Origin: Pseudomonas versuta
GTDB lineage: Bacteria; Pseudomonadota; Gammaproteobacteria; Pseudomonadales; Pseudomonadaceae
Direction: 5' to 3'
Assembly: GCF_001294575.1 (NCBI RefSeq)
Contig: NZ_CP012676.1
Location: forward strand, 3,176,001-3,240,000
Length of the DNA stretch: 64,000 nucleotides
Part shown: positions 26,704 through 38,078 of the stretch, one piece after another
Numbering within the stretch: the stretch's first letter is position 1
Layout: every line of letters starts with the position of its first letter
Program-made: the position numbers and the translations under genes
The notes under the pieces: generated by a model
Told to the model about the DNA's origin: nothing
What the model saw: the letters and a program-made list of their open reading frames with translations, nothing else
Databases searched by the model: none

Positions 26704-27981
26704 ATGACCACCATTACTGCCGTACGCGTTGAAGACATCCGCTTCCCCACTTCGCAATCGCTGGACGGTTCGGATGCGATGAACCCGGACCCGGACTACT
26801 CCGCGGCCTATGTGATTCTCGACACCGATACCCCGGGCCTGGAAGGCCACGGCCTGACCTTCACCATCGGCCGCGGCAACGAAATTTGCTGCGCTTCGAT
26901 CAAGGCCCTGGCCAGCCTGCTGGTGGGCTTGAAGCTGGAGTGGATCGCCGAAGACATGGGGCGTTTCTGGCGCCACGTCACCAGCGACAGCCAACTGCGC
27001 TGGATCGGCCCCGACAAGGGCGCGATTCACCTGGCCACCGGGGCGGTGGTCAACGCCGCCTGGGACCTGTGGGCCAAAGCCGAGGGCAAGCCGGTATGGC
27101 GCCTGGTGGCGGACATGAGCCCCGAGCAATTGGTGCGCTGCATTGATTTCCGTTACATCACCGACTGCATCACCCCCGCGCAAGCCCTGACCTTGCTGCG
27201 CGAACGCGCCCACGGCAAAGCCGAGCGCCTGGCACTGCTCCAAGCCAACGGCTACCCCTGCTACACCACCTCGGCCGGGTGGCTGGGCTATGCCGACGAC
27301 AAGCTGCGCCGCCTGTGCCAGGAAGCGGTCGATGCCGGTTTCTCCCACGTCAAACTCAAAGTCGGCCACGACCTGCAGGACGACATTCGCCGCGTACGCA
27401 TAGCCCGTGAAGTGCTGGGCCCGGACCGCCAGTTGATGATCGACGCCAACCAGGTCTGGGAAGTCGATACCGCGATCGACTGGGTGCGTGAACTGTCGTT
27501 CGCCAACCCGTGGTTTATCGAAGAGCCCACCAGCCCGGACGACGTCGAAGGCCACCGCAAAATCCGCCTGGGCGTGGCCCCGGTCAAAGTGGCCACCGGC
27601 GAGATGTGCCAGAACCGCATCGTGTTCAAGCAACTGATCATGCGTGAAGCGATTGATGTGGTGCAGATCGATGCCTGCCGCCTGGGCGGGGTCAACGAAG
27701 TGCTGGCCGTGATGCTGATGGCCGCCAAGTACAACTTGCCGGTGTGCCCGCACGCCGGCGGGGTTGGCCTGTGCGAATACGTACAGCACCTGTCGATGAT
27801 CGATTACCTGTGTATGGCCGGTACCCATGAAGGCCGGGTGGTGGAATTTGTCGATCACCTGCATGAGCACTTTGAAGACCCGTGCGTGATTCGCAACGCG
27901 GCGTATATGCCGCCACAGGCACCGGGGTTCTCGATCCAGATGAAGGCCGCGTCCCGCGAGCAGCACCGGTATCGGGGCTAA
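26704..27981 (+). CDS. L-fuconate dehydratase (enolase superfamily)
   Basis: The 425-residue enzyme removes water from L-fuconate to give 2-keto-3-deoxy-L-fuconate. Enolase-superfamily active-site features are visible: HVKLKVG (the KxK base, about 217-223), DANQVW, FIEEPTSPDD, ATGEMCQNR (metal carboxylates) and CPHAGGVGLCEYVQHLS with the His general acid/base (about 350-366). The sequence strongly resembles bacterial fuconate dehydratases. It lies 14 bases after the hydrolase gene. Confidence 0.93.
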   Translation: MTTITAVRVEDIRFPTSQSLDGSDAMNPDPDYSAAYVILDTDTPGLEGHGLTFTIGRGNEICCASIKALASLLVGLKLEWIAEDMGRFWRHVTSDSQLRWIGPDKGAIHLATGAVVNAAWDLWAKAEGKPVWRLVADMSPEQLVRCIDFRYITDCITPAQALTLLRERAHGKAERLALLQANGYPCYTTSAGWLGYADDKLRRLCQEAVDAGFSHVKLKVGHDLQDDIRRVRIAREVLGPDRQLMIDANQVWEVDTAIDWVRELSFANPWFIEEPTSPDDVEGHRKIRLGVAPVKVATGEMCQNRIVFKQLIMREAIDVVQIDACRLGGVNEVLAVMLMAAKYNLPVCPHAGGVGLCEYVQHLSMIDYLCMAGTHEGRVVEFVDHLHEHFEDPCVIRNAAYMPPQAPGFSIQMKAASREQHRYRG

Positions 27982-28005
27982 ACCAGCGGACGGAGCACAA
28001 TAATA

Positions 28006-29965
<1,960 letters not shown>

Positions 29966-29968
29966 CCC

Positions 29969-30034
29969 TGTAGGAGCGAGCTTGCCTCGCGAGCTGTTGA
30001 TCTTGAAGAGCTCGCGAGCAAGCTCGCTCCTACA
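29969..30034. repeat. REP element, gagcgagc type
   Basis: Inverted repeat tgtaggagcgagcttgcctc ... caagctcgctcctaca between the mutarotase and fucP genes. Confidence 0.9.
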
Positions 30035-30097
30035 GGTGATTTGGTGATTCATGCCGGCAGATACACCGCTCTAAAAACAATAAAAAGGAGATGCGCC

Positions 30098-31324
30098 ATG
30101 TCACTCAAGCACTCGAACGTCGCAACAGCGCCGGTTTCCCGGGGCGTTACGTCCTACCGCTGGGCACTGATTCTGGTGACCTGCCTGTTCTTTCTCTGGG
30201 GCCTGTCCTATGGCCTGCTGGACGTGCTGAACAAGCACTTTCAGGAAACCCTGCACGTCAGCAAAGCGCAGTCGGGCTTGCTGCAAAGCGCGTACTTCGG
30301 GGCGTATTTTCTGATCGCCCTGCCCGCCGGTTTGCTGATGGACAAATACGGCTACAAGGCGGGCATCCTGCTCGGTCTGTGCCTGTACGCCACCGGCGCG
30401 TTGCTGTTCATGCCGGCCGCCGCCGCACAGAGTTTTCAGTTCTTCTTGTTCGCGCTGTTTGTGATTGCCTGTGGCCTGGGCTGTCTGGAAACCGCAGCCA
30501 ACCCCTATGCCACGGTGCTCGGCTCACCAGCCGGAGCAGAACGACGCCTGAACCTGGCGCAATCGTTCAACGGCCTGGGGCAGTTTTTCGGGCCGCTGAT
30601 TGGCGGCGCGCTGTTCTTCAGCGGTGCCAACAGTGTCGACACCACCCAGTCGCTGCAAATGACCTACCTGGTGATTGCCGCAATGGTGCTGCTGGTTGCG
30701 GTATTGATCGCCCGCACCCCGCTGCCCGACTTGCGTGAACAGGAAGCGCAAGTCCAGCAACACAACGCCAAAACCCTGTGGCAGCACCGCGAGTTCGTCA
30801 CCGGGGTCATCACCCAGTTCTTTTATGTCGGCGCACAGGTTGGCGTCGGCGCGTTCTTTATCAACTACGTCACCGAACACTGGGCACAGATGAGCAGCCA
30901 GCAAGCGGCGTACTTGCTGTCGGTGGCAATGCTCAGCTTCATGTTTGGCCGCTTTTTCAGCACCTGGCTGATGGGCCGGGTCAATGCCCAGCGCCTGCTG
31001 CTGATTTACGCATTGATCAACGTGGTGCTCAGTGCCGTGGTGGTGATGGGGTTTGAAGGCATCTCGGTAGTGGCGTTGGTGGCCATATTTTTCTTTATGT
31101 CGATCATGTTTCCGACCCTGTTCGCCATGGGCGTGAAAAACCTCGGTGCCCATACCAAGCGCGGCAGCTCATTCATGATCATGGCCATTGTCGGCGGCGC
31201 GCTGCTGCCTTACGTGATGGGACTGGTGGCCGATCACTCCTCAACTGCCGTGGCCTATCTGCTACCGATGGGTTGCTTTCTGGTGGTCGCTGCCTATGCC
31301 CGGGCGGCCCTGAAAAAGCTGTAA
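30098..31324 (+). CDS. fucP: L-fucose:proton symporter FucP
   Basis: FucP (408 residues) is an MFS sugar:H+ symporter of the FHS family. It has about 12 membrane segments, the FHS start FFLWGLSYGLLDVLNKHFQE (about 31-50), the acidic pore region and LGCLETAANPYATVLG (about 126-141) typical of FucP. The ATG at 30098 follows AAGGAGA. It supplies L-fucose to the cluster. Confidence 0.93.
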   Translation: MSLKHSNVATAPVSRGVTSYRWALILVTCLFFLWGLSYGLLDVLNKHFQETLHVSKAQSGLLQSAYFGAYFLIALPAGLLMDKYGYKAGILLGLCLYATGALLFMPAAAAQSFQFFLFALFVIACGLGCLETAANPYATVLGSPAGAERRLNLAQSFNGLGQFFGPLIGGALFFSGANSVDTTQSLQMTYLVIAAMVLLVAVLIARTPLPDLREQEAQVQQHNAKTLWQHREFVTGVITQFFYVGAQVGVGAFFINYVTEHWAQMSSQQAAYLLSVAMLSFMFGRFFSTWLMGRVNAQRLLLIYALINVVLSAVVVMGFEGISVVALVAIFFFMSIMFPTLFAMGVKNLGAHTKRGSSFMIMAIVGGALLPYVMGLVADHSSTAVAYLLPMGCFLVVAAYARAALKKL

Positions 31325-31375
31325 CTGCTGGACCTATGTCGCTGCACTCCACAAAAAAAACAATTGGAGCACTTC

Positions 31376-32683
31376 ATGTCTAACCCCGCGTTGAAACAGG
31401 CGCTCAGCAAAATTCGCTGGCGCATCCTGCCCTTTGTCGCACTGATGTTTGCCATGGCAATCATCGACCGCTCCAACATTGGTTTTGCCAAACATGCCTT
31501 CCAGGCAGACACCGGCCTGAGCAACGCGGCGTTTGCCTTGGGTGCGGGTATTTTCTTTATCGGCTATGCCGTATTTGAAGTACCCAGCAACCTGATGCTG
31601 CACAAGGTCGGCGCGCGTATCTGGCTGAGCCGGATCATGGTCACCTGGGGCCTGGTGTCGGCAGCGATGATGTTTGCCCACGACGAAACCAGCTTCTACA
31701 TTCTGCGTTTTCTGCTGGGGGTGGCCGAAGCCGGCCTGTCGCCGGGGGTGGTGCTGTACCTGACCTACTGGTTCCCGCAGAACCAGCGCGGTTCGGCCTA
31801 TGGCATTTACTACTTCGGGGTGCCGGTGTCGTTAATGGTGGGCGGTCCGGTGTCGGGCTGGCTGCTGGAGACCGCCCAGTTCGGCCTCGCCGGCTGGCAA
31901 TGGATGTTTGTCACCGAAGGCCTCGCGGCCTCGATCATCGGCGTGTTTGCGTTCTTTTACCTGACCGACAAACCGCGGGATGCCAAGTGGTTGAGCCGCG
32001 ATGAAAAGGCAGCCATCGAGCACGAGCTTGAAAAAGAACAACAGCTCAAAGCCAATAAAGGCCCGTCTTCGTGGCGCGCCGCGCTGATCAACCCCAAGGT
32101 CCTGTACTTCACCCTGATCTACTTCACGATTCAGGTCAGCGTGTATGGCGTGCTGTTTTATCTACCGACCCGGATCGCCGAACTGCTGGGGACCGGCATT
32201 GGCCTGAAGGTTGGCCTGCTGACCTCCATCCCGTGGATAGCCACGGTGTGCGTGCTGTATGCCGTGACCCGGCATGCCGACCGTAAAGGCCAGCAAACCC
32301 GCTTCGCGGCGATCATGCTGGCACTGGCGGCCGTGGGCATGGTCGGTTCGACCCTGAGCGCCAGCCTGCCACTGGTAATCCTCGCGTTCTGCCTGGCGGC
32401 AGCCGGGTTCATCACCGTGCAACCGTTGTTCTGGACCCTGCCGACCCGCTTTCTGGGTGGTGCTGCAGCGGCCAGCGGGATTGCGGTGATCGGCGCCCTG
32501 GGCAACCTCGGCGGGTTCCTCGCGCCGACGGTGAAAACCTGGGCCGAACAGCAGTTCAATAACCCCCATGCCGGGATGTACTTTCTGGCGGTAACGGCAT
32601 TGATTGGTGCCTTGATGCTGATGCGTTCGGCCAGGGCGGGCAAGCAGGCCGGCGGCGCGCAGGCGTTACAGTCACCGGGTTAG
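31376..32683 (+). CDS. ACS-family MFS transporter (sugar acid/organic anion)
   Basis: This 435-residue inner-membrane protein belongs to the anion:cation symporter family (AIIDRSNIGFAKHAFQ near 22-37; GAGIFFIGYAVFEVPSNLML near 55-74). Members import aldonates, hexuronates or aromatic acids. Lying 51 bases after fucP at the end of the fucose cluster, it could import L-fuconate or export lactate, but this is inference. Two similar transporters occur at 32799 and 38079. Confidence 0.85.
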   Translation: MSNPALKQALSKIRWRILPFVALMFAMAIIDRSNIGFAKHAFQADTGLSNAAFALGAGIFFIGYAVFEVPSNLMLHKVGARIWLSRIMVTWGLVSAAMMFAHDETSFYILRFLLGVAEAGLSPGVVLYLTYWFPQNQRGSAYGIYYFGVPVSLMVGGPVSGWLLETAQFGLAGWQWMFVTEGLAASIIGVFAFFYLTDKPRDAKWLSRDEKAAIEHELEKEQQLKANKGPSSWRAALINPKVLYFTLIYFTIQVSVYGVLFYLPTRIAELLGTGIGLKVGLLTSIPWIATVCVLYAVTRHADRKGQQTRFAAIMLALAAVGMVGSTLSASLPLVILAFCLAAAGFITVQPLFWTLPTRFLGGAAAASGIAVIGALGNLGGFLAPTVKTWAEQQFNNPHAGMYFLAVTALIGALMLMRSARAGKQAGGAQALQSPG

Positions 32684-32700
32684 AGCAACCCCATAACCCC

Positions 32701-32786
32701 GTAGGAGCGAGCTTGCTCGCGAGCTTCTCAAAAATATCGAGTTCACTGGGTAATCAATGTGGGCTCGATTAAAAGCTCGCTCCTAC
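32701..32786. repeat. REP element, gagcgagc type, with longer loop
   Basis: The arms gtaggagcgagcttgctcgc and aagctcgctcctac are separated by about 50 bases between two convergent transporter genes. Confidence 0.85.
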
Positions 32787-32798
32787 TGAGGTTCGCTT

Positions 32799-34079
32799 TT
32801 AGGCCACTGCTGGTGCTCCATCAAGCTTGGCCAGCGGTTCTACGGGTATACCCGGCTCTTTGAGCAGCGCGAAGTATGCAAACGCTGAACACACCGCCAC
32901 CACCGCACTGATCACAAACGCAGTGGAAAACGAGCCGCTCTGCTGCACGCTGAAGCCGGTCAGGATCGGCGCCACGGAGCCTGCCAGGTATCCGCCAAAG
33001 TTCTGGATCGAACCGAACGACGCCACCCGCTCCGAGGGCACGATGGTGTTGACGATCATCCACGCCGTGGCACTTGAGATGTTAATGAAGAACATGGTCA
33101 GGCACAGCAGCACCACGCACGCCACCACGTTGGTGGTGAAGGCGACGATCAGGGTGAACAGCGCCCCGCCGAGCAAGCCAAGAATGACCATCAATTTGCG
33201 ACTGGCCAGCACCCGCATGCCGCGCGCCACCAGGCGGTCGCAGCATTTGCCCGCAACGATGGTGCCCACTGCACCGAACAGATAAGCCAATGATACTACC
33301 CAGGCCGTGCGGTACAGGTCCAAGCCGTGCTCGCGCTCAAAGTAACCGGGCAACCAGGTGAGGTTGAGCCAGATCATGTAAATCACGCCCATGAATCCGA
33401 GAAACGCGCCCCAGGTGTTGCGGTCTCTGAACAGTGAGGTCCAGGCCACCTTCGGCGCCTTGTGCTGTTGCACCGCCACCGGCTCGGCACGGCCCGTCTC
33501 AGCCATGTACTGGGCTTTGCTTTTGTAGAATTTGAACCAGCACAGTGCCAGCAACAGCCCCATGATTCCGGTGAGGATGAACATCCCGCGCCAACCCAGA
33601 TGGACCATGAATACGGTCAGCAACGGTGGCGCCAGGCATGGCCCGATGCAGGTCGATGACCAGACCCAGCCGGTGGCCGTGCCACGCTCCTGGGTGTCGA
33701 ACCATTCGGACAGGGCCTTGGCCGCCGAAGGAAATACCGGCGCCTCGCCAATCCCCAGCAATACCCGCAGCCCCACCAGATGCCCGTAGCTGCTGAACAG
33801 GCCGAAAGCCGCCTGCGCCACCGACCACACCACCAGCGATCCGCCCAGCGCCAGCTTGCTGCCGAGTTTGTCGATCAAGGCGCCAAGGGGTAACTGCGAA
33901 AAGGCGTAGGCCACGGAAAAGGCCGAGAGCATCACCCCCATCTGCATGGGGCTGATTGCCAGGTCGTGCTGAATGGTGGTGTTGGCGATCGACAAGGCGC
34001 TGCGGTCCAGGTAATTGACTACGCCAATCAGGAACAGGAAAAAAATCGTCAGCGTTTTGTAGGTTTTTATTGTTCTCAT
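32799..34079 (-). CDS. ACS-family MFS transporter (sugar acid)
   Basis: The 426-residue protein has the ACS landmark GVVNYLDRSALSIAN (about 19-33) and FSQLPLGALIDKLGSK, and resembles hexuronate/galactonate permeases. It is transcribed leftwards behind the LysR gene with a 116-bp gap that contains a palindrome (ATAACC-N3-GGTTAT) identical in form to the one before the LysR gene. I infer it imports the substrate of the second sugar-acid cluster. Confidence 0.87.
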   Translation of the reverse strand: MRTIKTYKTLTIFFLFLIGVVNYLDRSALSIANTTIQHDLAISPMQMGVMLSAFSVAYAFSQLPLGALIDKLGSKLALGGSLVVWSVAQAAFGLFSSYGHLVGLRVLLGIGEAPVFPSAAKALSEWFDTQERGTATGWVWSSTCIGPCLAPPLLTVFMVHLGWRGMFILTGIMGLLLALCWFKFYKSKAQYMAETGRAEPVAVQQHKAPKVAWTSLFRDRNTWGAFLGFMGVIYMIWLNLTWLPGYFEREHGLDLYRTAWVVSLAYLFGAVGTIVAGKCCDRLVARGMRVLASRKLMVILGLLGGALFTLIVAFTTNVVACVVLLCLTMFFINISSATAWMIVNTIVPSERVASFGSIQNFGGYLAGSVAPILTGFSVQQSGSFSTAFVISAVVAVCSAFAYFALLKEPGIPVEPLAKLDGAPAVA

Positions 34080-34181
34080 ACGCGCCTCTCATGAGCGGTT
34101 GCGCTCCTGCCCGACAGGCGGAGCGTAGCTCACTCTAGTTGGCGTCCTGCTGGCTGCCCAATCACATGATGCGATCGGCTA

Positions 34182-34196
34182 ATAACCTCGGGTTAT
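34182..34196. promoter_or_regulatory. Candidate LysR site A (ATAACCTCGGGTTAT)
   Basis: ATAACC-TCG-GGTTAT fits the T-N11-A LysR pattern. It overlaps the end of the LysR gene and is about 105 bases upstream of the ACS transporter start on the minus strand. Confidence 0.6.
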
Positions 34197-35152
34197 CAAG
34201 GCGTCTGGGGTGCTCCGCGCAAGGCATCGGGACCGCTCAAGAGCGCGTCAATAAAGGCCTTGGCTGACCATTGGGGCACTTCGTTGCGCCGGGTAATGAC
34301 CCCGTAATCGGCCAGCACCAGCGGAAACGGCAGCGCCAGACGGGTCAAGCGCCCGGCGCGGATTTCCGGCTCCGCCATCGACTCAGCCAGCATCGCCACG
34401 GCCGGGGTTGTTTGCAGCAGTTGCATGGTGGTCTGCAGGGATACCGTTTCTACCGTGTTCTCCGGTGTCTGCATGCCCGCTTCGACAAAGGCCTGCTCCA
34501 CCCGTACCCGCATCGGCGTGCCGGTGGGGTAGATCACCCAAGGCCAACTGCCCAGATCGGCCAGCGGCACTTCACTGGCACCGGCCAACGGGTGCTGACT
34601 GCCCGTGACCAGGCACAGCGGCTCCGGCGCCAGGGCCTGGAATTCAAACAGTTCACGATGACGGTCGAGGGTGAACCGTGCCACCACTACGTCCAGTTCC
34701 TTGTGTTCGAGCATGGCCAGCATGTTGGCGCTGGTGCCCTCGAGCACCTGCAAGGTGAGCAACGGCCACTGTTGTTTGACCCGCACAATGGCCGCCGGAA
34801 CCGCCAGTGCGGTGGCGGCATAGATGGTGCCGACTTTCAGCAGGCCATGGCCGCCCTGGCGCAAATGGTTGATCTGACCGACAAACTGGCCGGTGTCATT
34901 CAACGCGATCTGGGCAAACCGGGCCACATGACTGCCCAGGTCGGTCAGCGACATGCTGCGTGGCAAACGCGCAAACACTTCAAAGTCCAGTTGGTGCTCG
35001 ATCTCACGCAACATCTTGCTCACCGCGGGCTGGCTGATGTTCATTTCATGAGCGGTGGCATGCATGTTTTGCGTGCGCGCCAGCGTGTCTATAAGCACCA
35101 AGTGGCGATAACGCAGCCAGTTGCACAATTGATTAAATCCGACATCAGCCAT
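34196..35152 (-). CDS. LysR-family regulator (GbpR-like) of the second sugar-acid cluster
   Basis: The 318-residue protein has an N-terminal winged helix with ATAHEMNISQPAVSKMLREI (about 35-54) and a periplasmic-binding-like effector domain. It resembles GbpR-type regulators, which respond to sugars and sugar acids. The ATG at 35152 follows a strong GGAGG, and that ribosome site is embedded in palindrome B, suggesting autoregulation. It is divergent from the SDR gene at 35259 and upstream of the ACS transporter on its own strand. Confidence 0.9.
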   Translation of the reverse strand: MADVGFNQLCNWLRYRHLVLIDTLARTQNMHATAHEMNISQPAVSKMLREIEHQLDFEVFARLPRSMSLTDLGSHVARFAQIALNDTGQFVGQINHLRQGGHGLLKVGTIYAATALAVPAAIVRVKQQWPLLTLQVLEGTSANMLAMLEHKELDVVVARFTLDRHRELFEFQALAPEPLCLVTGSQHPLAGASEVPLADLGSWPWVIYPTGTPMRVRVEQAFVEAGMQTPENTVETVSLQTTMQLLQTTPAVAMLAESMAEPEIRAGRLTRLALPFPLVLADYGVITRRNEVPQWSAKAFIDALLSGPDALRGAPQTP

Positions 35153-35156
35153 CCGA

Positions 35157-35171
35157 TAACCTCCGGTTATT
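35157..35171. promoter_or_regulatory. Candidate LysR site B (ATAACCTCCGGTTAT)
   Basis: ATAACC-TCC-GGTTAT has the same arms as site A. It lies in the LysR/SDR divergent region and includes the LysR gene's own Shine-Dalgarno sequence. Confidence 0.65.
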
Positions 35172-35258
35172 GAGACTTGAGAATATCTCATTGGCGATTA
35201 TCGCGAAGCACTATTAGGGTGATCCGGTCGCGCCACATAATAACAATGGAAACCGCCC

Positions 35259-35999
35259 ATGAATCTTGCCAGCAAACGCGTAGTCATCACCGCTGCGGCC
35301 CAGGGTATCGGCCTGGCCTCGGTACTCGCGTTCCGTGATGCAGGCGCAGAGGTCATTGCGACCGACCTGCACATTCAGTCCCTGCAGGACATCCCCGGGA
35401 TCCGGGTGTTGCAACTGGACGTGACGCAACCTGCGGCCATCGCTGCTGTCAGCCAGCAGATCGGCCCGGTGGACGTACTGTTCAATTGCGCCGGATACGT
35501 TCACAGCGGCGCACTGCTGGACTGCGACGAACAGGCCTGGCAGTTCTCCTTCGATCTCAATGTCACGGCCATGTACCGCATGATCAGCGCCTTCCTGCCC
35601 GGCATGCTGGCCGCGGGCGGTGGCAGCATTATCAACATGGCCTCGGTGGCTTCCAGCGTAAAAGGCGTACCCAACCGCTTTGCTTACACCGCGAGCAAGG
35701 CCGCGGTGATCGGCCTGACCAAATCAGTGGCCGCGGACTACGTGCGCCAGGGTATCCGCTGCAATGCCATTTGCCCCGGTACGGTGGACTCGCCGTCCTT
35801 GCGCCAGCGCATTGCCCAACAGGCGCTGGAACAGGGCCGCACAGAGGCCGAGGTGTATCAGGCGTTCGTCGACCGCCAGCCCATGGGCCGTATCGGCACC
35901 GCCGAAGAAATCGCCCGCCTGGCCTTGTATCTGGCCAGCGACGCCAGCGCCTACACCACCGGCACCACCCAGGTGATTGATGGCGGGATGAGTAACTGA
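35259..35999 (+). CDS. SDR dehydrogenase, 2-keto-3-deoxy-sugar-acid dehydrogenase-like (copy 2)
   Basis: This 246-residue enzyme is a close paralog of the one at 25003, with long identical blocks (VASSVKGVPNRFAY, RCNAICPGTVDSPSLRQRI). It keeps the cofactor motif TAAAQGIGLA, NCAGYVHSG and catalytic YTASK. It opens the plus-strand half of the second cluster, so it probably oxidises a different 2-keto-3-deoxy acid to a 2,4-diketo acid. Confidence 0.87.
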   Translation: MNLASKRVVITAAAQGIGLASVLAFRDAGAEVIATDLHIQSLQDIPGIRVLQLDVTQPAAIAAVSQQIGPVDVLFNCAGYVHSGALLDCDEQAWQFSFDLNVTAMYRMISAFLPGMLAAGGGSIINMASVASSVKGVPNRFAYTASKAAVIGLTKSVAADYVRQGIRCNAICPGTVDSPSLRQRIAQQALEQGRTEAEVYQAFVDRQPMGRIGTAEEIARLALYLASDASAYTTGTTQVIDGGMSN

Positions 36000-36014
36000 C
36001 ATGCATAAACCCTC

Positions 36015-36042
36015 TGCAGGAGCGAGCAAGCTCGCTCCTGCA
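36015..36042. repeat. Short REP element, gagcgagc type
   Basis: A compact perfect hairpin, tgcaggagcgagc-aa-gctcgctcctgca in form, lies between copy 2 of the dehydrogenase and hydrolase genes. Confidence 0.85.
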
Positions 36043-36076
36043 GACACAGTTTTTCTTATTGGATGAAGGAGTTTTT

Positions 36077-36925
36077 ATGAAACTGCTGCGCTACGGCGAG
36101 AAAGGTCAGGAAAAACCGGGGCTGCTGGATGCCCAGGGCAAAATTCGCGATTTGTCGGCGCACATCGCCGATGTAGCCGGCAAGGCACTGGATGCCGCAA
36201 GCCTGGCCGCCCTGGGCAAAATCGACCCTTCCAGCCTGCCGCTGGTCAGCGGTTCGCCACGCATTGGCGCCTGTGTCGGCCAGGTCGGCAAGTTCATCTG
36301 CATCGGCCTCAATTATGCAGATCATGCCGCCGAGTCGGGCCTGGACGTGCCATCGGAACCGGTGGTGTTCAGCAAATGGACCAGCGCGATCTGCGGCCCC
36401 AACGACAACGTCGAGATCCCTCGCGACTCAACCAAGACCGACTGGGAAGTCGAGCTTGGCGTGGTGATCGGCAAAGGCGGACGCAATATCGATGAACACA
36501 ATGCCATGGACCACGTGGCCGGGTTTTGCGTGATCAACGATGTCTCCGAACGCGAGTGGCAGCTGGAACGTGGCGGCACCTGGGACAAGGGCAAGGGCTT
36601 TGACACCTTCGGCCCCCTCGGCCCGTGGCTGGTCACCCGCGACGAAATCAGCGACCCGCACCAGCTTGACCTGTGGCTTGAGGTCGACGGACAGCGCTAC
36701 CAGAACGGCAACACCCGCACCATGGTGTTCCAGATCCCGGCCCTGATTGCTTACCTGAGCCGCTGCATGTCGCTGCAACCGGGTGATGTCATCTCCACCG
36801 GCACCCCGCCGGGCGTGGGCCTGGGGGTAAAACCGGCGCCGGTCTACCTGCGCCCCGGGCAGGAAATACGCCTGGGCATCAGCGGCCTTGGCGAGCAACG
36901 CCAGCGCACGGTACAGGCTGACTGA
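36077..36925 (+). CDS. FAH-family hydrolase, 2,4-diketo-3-deoxy-acid hydrolase-like (copy 2)
   Basis: The 282-residue protein matches copy 1 at 25841 in length and nearly throughout (FICIGLNYADHAAE, DWEVELGVVIGKGG, GTPPGVGLGVKP). It should cleave the diketo acid made by the preceding dehydrogenase to pyruvate and a hydroxy acid. The ATG at 36077 follows AAGGAG. The spacing and a REP between the two genes mirror the first cluster, indicating duplication of a two-gene module. Confidence 0.87.
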   Translation: MKLLRYGEKGQEKPGLLDAQGKIRDLSAHIADVAGKALDAASLAALGKIDPSSLPLVSGSPRIGACVGQVGKFICIGLNYADHAAESGLDVPSEPVVFSKWTSAICGPNDNVEIPRDSTKTDWEVELGVVIGKGGRNIDEHNAMDHVAGFCVINDVSEREWQLERGGTWDKGKGFDTFGPLGPWLVTRDEISDPHQLDLWLEVDGQRYQNGNTRTMVFQIPALIAYLSRCMSLQPGDVISTGTPPGVGLGVKPAPVYLRPGQEIRLGISGLGEQRQRTVQAD

Positions 36926-36970
36926 CCCACAGCAGGCCTTGAAAATAATCATAAGAAACAGGAGCAAGAC

Positions 36971-37945
36971 ATGCGGATTCTGATCACTGGCGGCACCGGC
37001 TTTATCGGCAAACAACTGACCCAACGCCTGCTCGACCTCAACAGCCTGACGCTTGAAGGCCAGGCCCCCCGCGCGATCGATCGCATCGTGCTGTTCGACA
37101 CTTTTGCCGGTGAAGACCTCCCCGTCGACCCGCGTATCGAACTGGTGACCGGCGATGTAGCCGACCCCGAAGTGATTGCCCGGGTGACCGACGGCGTGGA
37201 CCTGGTATGGCATTTGGCAGCGGTGGTCAGTTCAGCCGCCGAGGCCGACTTCGACCTGGGGATGCAGGTCAACCTGCATGGCCTGATGCTGTTGCTCGAA
37301 ACCCTGCGCAAACAGGGCAACGCCCCGCGCTTTGTGTATGCCAGCGGCTTCGCCGTATTCGGTGGCGAGCTGCCGGACGTGGTCGACGACAACACGGTAC
37401 TCACCCCGCAATCGTCCTACGGCATGCAAAAAGCCGTGGGCGAACTGCTGGTGGCCGACTATGCCCGCAAGGGCTTTGTCGATGGCCGCGTACTGCGCCT
37501 GCCTACGGTGGCGGTGCGTCCCGGCAAACCGAACAAGGCGGCATCGACGTTCTTCAGTTCAATCATCCGCGAACCGTTGGTAGGGCTGCCTGCGGTGTGC
37601 CCGGTACGCCCGGACACCCAGGTGTACCTGACCTCGCCACGGCGGATCATTGAGTCAATGCTGCTGGGCATGACCTTGTCGCCAGAGACCCTGGGCAATC
37701 AACGGATCATCCCGCTGCCGGGCGTGACCACCACCGTTCACGACATGGTCTCGGCGCTGCAACGGGTCGCGGGCGAGGAAGTGACCAAACTGATTCGCTG
37801 GGAACCGGATGCCACCATCCAGCGCATCGTCGAGAGCTGGCCAAGCAAGGTCCAGGCGCCCCGCGCCCGCGCCCTGGGCTTCACTGCCGACGCGGATTTC
37901 GACGCCATCGTGCGTGCGCATATTGAAGACACTGCCACCCGATAA
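36971..37945 (+). CDS. NAD-dependent epimerase/dehydratase family protein, DenD-like
   Basis: This 324-residue extended SDR has the Rossmann motif TGGTGFIGKQL (about 6-16), FVYASGFAVFGG near 120 and the YxxxK pair in YGMQKAVGE (about 142-150). It resembles D-erythronate dehydrogenase DenD and uronate dehydrogenases, which oxidise sugars or sugar acids rather than nucleotide sugars. The tetronate kinase and isomerase that normally accompany DenD are absent here, so a different sugar or sugar acid is likely. Confidence 0.8.
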   Translation: MRILITGGTGFIGKQLTQRLLDLNSLTLEGQAPRAIDRIVLFDTFAGEDLPVDPRIELVTGDVADPEVIARVTDGVDLVWHLAAVVSSAAEADFDLGMQVNLHGLMLLLETLRKQGNAPRFVYASGFAVFGGELPDVVDDNTVLTPQSSYGMQKAVGELLVADYARKGFVDGRVLRLPTVAVRPGKPNKAASTFFSSIIREPLVGLPAVCPVRPDTQVYLTSPRRIIESMLLGMTLSPETLGNQRIIPLPGVTTTVHDMVSALQRVAGEEVTKLIRWEPDATIQRIVESWPSKVQAPRARALGFTADADFDAIVRAHIEDTATR

Positions 37946-37956
37946 CACTCTGCCCC

Positions 37957-38021
37957 TGCAGGAACGAGCTTGCTCGCGATCTTTAGATCTTAAAGAGCTC
38001 GCGAGCAAGCTCGCTCCTACA
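37957..38021. repeat. REP element, gagcgagc type
   Basis: Inverted repeat tgcaggaacgagcttgctcg ... agcaagctcgctcctaca between the DenD-like and ACS transporter genes. Confidence 0.9.
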
Positions 38022-38078
38022 GAATACTGCACAACAGGTTCACGCTACTCACAACAATAAAAACTGAGGCCGTGCGAT

